NCBI GenBank assembly: GCA_947258435.1
Contig: CAMYID010000004.1
Span: 124,001 to 188,000, forward strand
Direction: 5' to 3'
Origin: an uncultured Alphaproteobacteria bacterium
GTDB taxonomy: Bacteria > Pseudomonadota > Alphaproteobacteria > UBA11222
DNA length: 64,000 bases
A program made the position numbers and the translations under genes. The notes beneath the pieces were generated by a model. That model worked only from the letters and a program-made list of their open reading frames with translations, was not told the DNA's origin and did no database searches. This document shows, in pieces, positions 60,383 through 64,000 of this stretch (within the stretch, counting starts at the first letter, position 1; every line of letters starts with the position of its first letter).

Positions 60383-61447
60383 TCAACCGGCCTGGAAAAA
60401 CATCGCAACCGCAACAAGGCCGGTACATGCCATGAGCAGCAGAATCGTGCGGTCTGTCAGCGCCAGCGCGGCAGCGATTGCCGTGCCATTGGCCGTGCGG
60501 TGGCCCGGCGCGCCGAGCCATGCGGCCTCATGGACCCCACCGGGATAGCTGCGCGGTCCGCCAAGCGCTATGGTGAGAGCCCCGGCCATCGCGGCTTCCG
60601 GCCAACCGGCATTGGGGGACGCGTGGTTGCGCGCATCGCGCCGCATGACCCGCCACGCATTGCCCGCATCGGTGCGCCGATGGGAAGCCGCAGCAAGACA
60701 AAACAGCAGCCCGGTGATCCGCGCCGGTACCCAGTTTGCCAGATCGTCTGCACGTGCGGCGATGCGACCGAAATAGAGATGCCGTGCGGTACGATAACCG
60801 ATCATACTGTCCAGTGTGTTGACCGCCTTGTACGCGGCCATGCCGGGCAACCCGAAAAGCGCGAACCAGAACAGCGGGGCGACCACCCCGTCGGAGAAAT
60901 TCTCGGCCGCCGACTCGATCGCGGCACGCGCAATTGCGGGCGGGTCGAGATCGGTTGTGTCGCGGCCGACAATATGGCCAACTGCCAGGCGGCCCGCTTC
61001 GGTCGAGCGGACGAGGCCAGTCTGCACCGCCGCCACATGATCGCGCAGACTGCGGCCTGCGAGAAGCGTGCTTGCAAACAGTACCTCAATCACCCAGCCA
61101 TATGGCAGCATGCGCAATCCGATAATGATCAGGGTGGTAAGAGCGGCGCAACCCCCGACAATGAGCAGCCAGCTTGCCGCACCGGCAATCATCTGCCGGC
61201 GGGGGGTGTCCTCAACCCTGTTGTAACGCCTTTCGCAAAGGCTTACGGCACGACCGATCAGTACGACCGGATGCGGCAGCCACCGGTACAATATTGCAGG
61301 ATCGCCTGCCAGCCGATCGATCAGGAGCGCAAGCAGCATAAGCGCCGCAATGCCAATACCGTCTGGCAGCGGGGTGAAAAGTGGCGCTATGGGCAGATCG
61401 GCTGTGAACATCGCGTCACCATGCCGCCGGTTGCGGTTGCCGGTCAA
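60383..61447 (-). CDS. cbiB: Adenosylcobinamide-phosphate synthase
   Basis: A polytopic membrane enzyme of about 354 residues that attaches aminopropanol phosphate to adenosylcobyric acid (called CobD in some alphaproteobacteria). LLALLIDRLAGDPAILYRWL, PHPVVLIGRAVSLCERRYNR, ARAAIESAAENFSDGVVAPL and FGLPGMAAYKAVNTLDSMIG are its signature blocks, with about five membrane helices. The start may be TTG 61447, which has AAGGGGAC upstream, or ATG 61411 (MFTADLPIAP); the longer one is listed. It runs opposite to all other cob genes here and has its own promoter, divergent from cbiX. Confidence 0.94.
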   Translation of the reverse strand: MTGNRNRRHGDAMFTADLPIAPLFTPLPDGIGIAALMLLALLIDRLAGDPAILYRWLPHPVVLIGRAVSLCERRYNRVEDTPRRQMIAGAASWLLIVGGCAALTTLIIIGLRMLPYGWVIEVLFASTLLAGRSLRDHVAAVQTGLVRSTEAGRLAVGHIVGRDTTDLDPPAIARAAIESAAENFSDGVVAPLFWFALFGLPGMAAYKAVNTLDSMIGYRTARHLYFGRIAARADDLANWVPARITGLLFCLAAASHRRTDAGNAWRVMRRDARNHASPNAGWPEAAMAGALTIALGGPRSYPGGVHEAAWLGAPGHRTANGTAIAAALALTDRTILLLMACTGLVAVAMFFQAG

Positions 61448-61503
61448 TTGCAGTTTTGTCCCCTTGGCAGCGGCGGTAATGTGGCGTTCAGAGGAGAAAT
61501 GAG

Positions 61504-62517
61504 ATGAACAGCAAAACCGGCATAATGGTTTGCGGTCACGGTAGCCGTGATACGGCAGCGGTGAAAGAGTTTGAAGCCGTCGCCGAGGGAATGCGGGCCC
61601 GGTTCCCTGAAAATCCGGTGGCTTACGGTTTTCTGGAATTTGCGACGCCGATCATTGCCGACGGGCTTGACCGGTTGCGGGCCAAGGGGTGTGAGGAGGT
61701 GCTGGCGGTGCCCGGCATGCTGTTCAGTGCGGGCCATGCCAAGAACGATATCCCCTCGGTGCTCAATCGCTACCAGGCGCAACATCCTGACATGCGGATC
61801 CGTTACGGGCGGGAACTCGGTATCGATCCGAAAATGATGCGCGCGGCGGGTGAACGGGTCCGCGCCGCGATGGCAGGGGCAGGCGATGATGTGGGGCCAG
61901 AGGAAACGGCGCTCGTTGTCGTCGGACGCGGTGCATCCGATCCCGACGCCAACTCCAACGCCGCGAAGGTGATGCGTCTCATTTGGGAAGGGCTTGGCCT
62001 GGGCTGGGGAGAGACGGCCTATTCGGGGGTGACATTCCCGCTTGTCAAACCCGCGCTTGAGCATGTGGCGCGGCTTGGCTATCGCCGTATCATTGTGTTC
62101 CCTTACTTTCTGTTTACCGGTGTGCTGGTCAAGCGGATCTATGCCCAGACCGATGCGGTGGCGGCGCGGCATCCGGCTATCGAATTCATTAAAGCCGGAT
62201 ATCTCAACGACCATCCGCTTGTGCTCGATACCTTTGCGGAGCGGGCATTGGATATTCTTGGCGAGCGCAACAATATGAATTGCCAGCTTTGCAAGTATCG
62301 CGAACAGGTGCTGGGGTTCGAGGCGGAGGTCGGGTTGCCGCAGGAAAGTCATCACCATCATGTGGAAGGGATTGGCACAGGCGCGGTTTCGCCACCTGCC
62401 GGTGAACAGGGGCAGCCGCATGGGCATGATCATGAGCACGCCCATACCCATACCCATCATCCCTATCCGTTTGCCGATCACCCGCATGGGCCGGTCACGC
62501 TGACGGAAAAGGATTGA
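61504..62517 (+). CDS. cbiX: Long-form sirohydrochlorin cobaltochelatase CbiX
   Basis: A 337-residue chelatase: an N-terminal CbiX half (KTGIMVCGHGSRDTAAVKEF, VPGMLFSAGHAKNDIPSVLN) and a second half (VVGRGASDPDANSNAAKVMR, PYFLFTGVLVKRIYAQTDAV) with catalytic His in HGSRD and GHAKND. The C-terminus has MNCQLCKYREQVL, a Cys-pair Fe-S-type motif, and two His-rich runs (SHHHHVEGIG; GHDHEHAHTHTHH) that may store cobalt. This is the long CbiX type known from Bacillus. In theory it inserts Co early, into sirohydrochlorin. In the same locus CobN would insert Co late; see findings. cobH starts 24 bases after its stop. Confidence 0.92.
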   Translation: MNSKTGIMVCGHGSRDTAAVKEFEAVAEGMRARFPENPVAYGFLEFATPIIADGLDRLRAKGCEEVLAVPGMLFSAGHAKNDIPSVLNRYQAQHPDMRIRYGRELGIDPKMMRAAGERVRAAMAGAGDDVGPEETALVVVGRGASDPDANSNAAKVMRLIWEGLGLGWGETAYSGVTFPLVKPALEHVARLGYRRIIVFPYFLFTGVLVKRIYAQTDAVAARHPAIEFIKAGYLNDHPLVLDTFAERALDILGERNNMNCQLCKYREQVLGFEAEVGLPQESHHHHVEGIGTGAVSPPAGEQGQPHGHDHEHAHTHTHHPYPFADHPHGPVTLTEKD

Positions 62518-62541
62518 TGAGCAAACGGGCAGGCAGCGGTG

Positions 62542-63177
62542 ATGCGTGAATTTGACTATCTGCGCGATCCCGAGGCGATCTACCGCGCCTCTTTCGCGGC
62601 CATCGACCAGGTGGCGGACTGGGGCGGGATCGATACGGATATGGTGCCGGTTTATCGGCGGCTCGTGCATGCCTGTGGCATGGCCGATATCCTGTCCGAT
62701 CTGCGTCACGGTAATGATATCGCCGCCGCCGCATCCGCCGCACTTGTTGCCGGTATGCCCGTAATTACCGATTGCGAGATGGTCGCCCATGGCATCATTC
62801 GCCGCTTTCTGCCCGCCGAAAATCCGGTTCTCTGTTTCCTTAACCGCGACGGGGTTGCCGAGCATGCGCGACAGTTGGGCACAACCCGCTCGGCAGCCGC
62901 AATTGCGCGGGCGGGGGCAGAGCTGGAGGGGGCGGTGATCGCCATTGGCAATGCGCCGACAGCCCTGTTTGCGCTGCTTGAGACGATGGCACAGGAAGGG
63001 TATCGACCGGCTGCAATCCTCGGTTTCCCGGTCGGCTTCATCGGCGCGGCGGAATCCAAACAGGCACTGGTTGAGCATCATCGGGGCGTTGGTTATGTGA
63101 CGCTTCTGGGGCAGCGCGGGGGCAGTGCACTGGCTGCTGCGGCCGTTAATGCGCTTGCGGTGGAGAGTGTGCGGTGA
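62542..63177 (+). CDS. cobH: Precorrin-8X methylmutase (CobH/CbiC)
   Basis: A 211-residue enzyme that moves the C-11 methyl group to C-12 and thereby forms hydrogenobyrinic acid (or the cobalt analogue). The catalytic His43 lies in YRRLVHACGMADIL, matching the position in the Pseudomonas denitrificans enzyme. AALVAGMPVITDCEMVAHGI, AVIAIGNAPTALFALLETMA, and AILGFPVGFIGAAESKQALV are family blocks. ATG 62542 is the likely start, with a GTG one codon earlier. The stop overlaps the cobL start (GTGA). Sequence alone cannot separate the metal-free (CobH) from the cobalt form (CbiC). Confidence 0.95.
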   Translation: MREFDYLRDPEAIYRASFAAIDQVADWGGIDTDMVPVYRRLVHACGMADILSDLRHGNDIAAAASAALVAGMPVITDCEMVAHGIIRRFLPAENPVLCFLNRDGVAEHARQLGTTRSAAAIARAGAELEGAVIAIGNAPTALFALLETMAQEGYRPAAILGFPVGFIGAAESKQALVEHHRGVGYVTLLGQRGGSALAAAAVNALAVESVR

Positions 63178-64000
63178 GCGCATGGCTCAGCATCGTTGGT
63201 ATAGGCGAGGACGGTTTGGCCGGACTTGCCCCCACCGCCCGTGCCCGGCTTGCCGATGCGCGGCTGATTGTCGGCGGTGCACGACATCTTTCGCTGTTGC
63301 CCGCCGATGACGAGCGCCCGCGCCTCGTCTGGGAGAGCCCGCTTTCAAAGACAGTCGAGCAGCTGCTGACATATCGTGGGACCCCGGTCGTGGTGCTTGC
63401 AACCGGTGATCCGCTGCATTGCGGGATCGGCGTGACTTTGCTGCGGCATCTGCCCGTGTGCGAAATGACGATCCTGCCGGGGCTGTCCGCCTTCACACTG
63501 GCTTGCGCAAGGCTTGGCTGGGACCGTGAAACAGTCACAACTATGAGCCTGCATGGCCGTGCCTTTGACCGGCTGAACCGAGAATTGGCGCCAAACCGGT
63601 GTCTTCTTCTGTTAAGTGAAGATGCGGCGACACCGGCCGCGGTTGCGGCGCGGCTGACCGAAACAGGTTTTGGCGACAGCGTCATGCATGTGTTTGAGCA
63701 TATGGGCGGACCGAAGGAGCGCCATATCGAGGGGGTGGCTGCGCATTGGGATGCGGAACCGGGGGCCGACCTCAATACAATTGCGGTTGACTGCCGTGCC
63801 GCACACACGGCGCGCATTTTTTCACGCGCGCCGGGATTACCCGATAATGCCTTCACCCATGACGGGCAGTTGACCAAGGCGGAAATTCGCGCGGTCACGC
63901 TTGCCGCGCTTGTGCCGTTGCCGGGCCAGCTATTGTGGGATGTGGGAGCGGGATCGGGTGCTGTCGCCATCGAATGGCTGCGTGCAGCGTCCGACAGCCT
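63174..64000 (+). CDS. cobL: Precorrin-6Y C5,15-methyltransferase (decarboxylating), partial
   Basis: GTG at 63174 overlaps the cobH stop and opens a frame that is still open at the window end, giving 275 residues. The N-terminal CbiE half has WLSIVGIGEDGLAGLAPTAR, VLATGDPLHCGIGVTLLRHL, then ILPGLSAFTLACARLGWDRE. The C-terminal CbiT half begins at FTHDGQLTKAEIRAVTLAAL with the SAM motif LLWDVGAGSGAVAIEWLRA. The bifunctional enzyme methylates C-5 and C-15 and removes the C-12 acetate carboxyl. About 130 further residues are expected beyond the window. Confidence 0.95.
   Translation, partial: MSAWLSIVGIGEDGLAGLAPTARARLADARLIVGGARHLSLLPADDERPRLVWESPLSKTVEQLLTYRGTPVVVLATGDPLHCGIGVTLLRHLPVCEMTILPGLSAFTLACARLGWDRETVTTMSLHGRAFDRLNRELAPNRCLLLLSEDAATPAAVAARLTETGFGDSVMHVFEHMGGPKERHIEGVAAHWDAEPGADLNTIAVDCRAAHTARIFSRAPGLPDNAFTHDGQLTKAEIRAVTLAALVPLPGQLLWDVGAGSGAVAIEWLRAASDS

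Noticed and set aside
61444-63183. A 579-codon minus-strand open frame across cbiX and cobH
   Set aside because: It is antisense to two well-supported cobalamin genes, spans their junction, and its product has no recognisable motif.
1-64000. CRISPR arrays, insertion sequences, prophage or integrase genes
   Set aside because: I found no regularly spaced direct repeats, transposase motifs (DDE), or integrase-like proteins; the only tRNA shows no adjacent attachment repeat that I can see.

Overview
The window looks like chromosomal DNA from a GC-rich (visually about 58-60 % GC) alphaproteobacterium. The evidence is a DUF1150 gene beside an Hsp20 gene with a sigma-32-like promoter, an alphaproteobacterial PAS_5 protein, a DUF4212/VC_2705-type solute symporter pair, and an aerobic-type cob locus (cobN, cobO, cobH, cobL, bluB). 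No rRNA, phage, insertion sequence or CRISPR array is visible. Genes are dense, mostly in short operons on both strands. The finer lineage cannot be settled from this sequence.

Layout. Positions 1-8776: the end of a GrdB-like protein, an RraA-like protein, ilvD, a PAS_5 protein, a DUF748 envelope protein, a short-chain dehydrogenase, a tiny PLDc_N membrane protein and a family III CoA-transferase. Positions 8816-13422: luciferase-like (LLM) oxidoreductases, including a tight four-gene unit LLM / formate-nitrite channel / membrane-anchored hydrolase / LLM. Positions 13434-19521: a TauE-type permease, dusA, a nuclease/phosphatase-fold protein, a small membrane protein and a copper P-type ATPase behind a CueR-type promoter. 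Positions 19569-34912: lipid or CoA-ester catabolism (two sister acyl-CoA dehydrogenases, a crotonase, an acyl-CoA synthetase, a 2-hydroxychromene-2-carboxylate isomerase-like protein, two tandem LLM paralogues), plus tRNA-Gly, a glutaredoxin-MauE protein, a Nudix hydrolase and a MarR regulator with a histone-H1-like tail. Positions 35074-39364: DUF1150, hsp20, lepA, a ThiE/TenI protein and a YggS protein. Positions 39428-51310: the symporter pair, a glutathione transferase, several MDR-type reductases, a TusA-like protein, a translationally coupled LLM-hydrolase pair, a pyrimidine 5'-nucleotidase, a malyl-CoA-lyase-like protein, a host-attachment-family protein and a site-2 protease with CBS domains. 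Positions 51511-64000: cobalamin genes (bluB, cobD/cobC-type decarboxylase, a B12 riboswitch, cobW-cobN-cobO, cbiB, cbiX, cobH, cobL), interrupted by an F420-type DDN protein and a DUF938 protein.

How the genes work together. The cob locus covers corrin-ring steps, cobalt insertion, adenosylation, and aminopropanol and lower-ligand supply. Its cobW-cobN-cobO unit sits directly behind a cobalamin riboswitch. It carries both a long CbiX-type chelatase and CobN, so two routes of cobalt insertion are implied. The acyl-CoA dehydrogenases, CoA-transferase, crotonase, CoA ligase and CoA-lyase point to breakdown of fatty, terpenoid or aromatic acids through CoA thioesters. Six LLM proteins, most like actinobacterial F420 enzymes, together with a DDN-type protein make coenzyme F420 use likely. 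No F420 biosynthesis gene is in the window.
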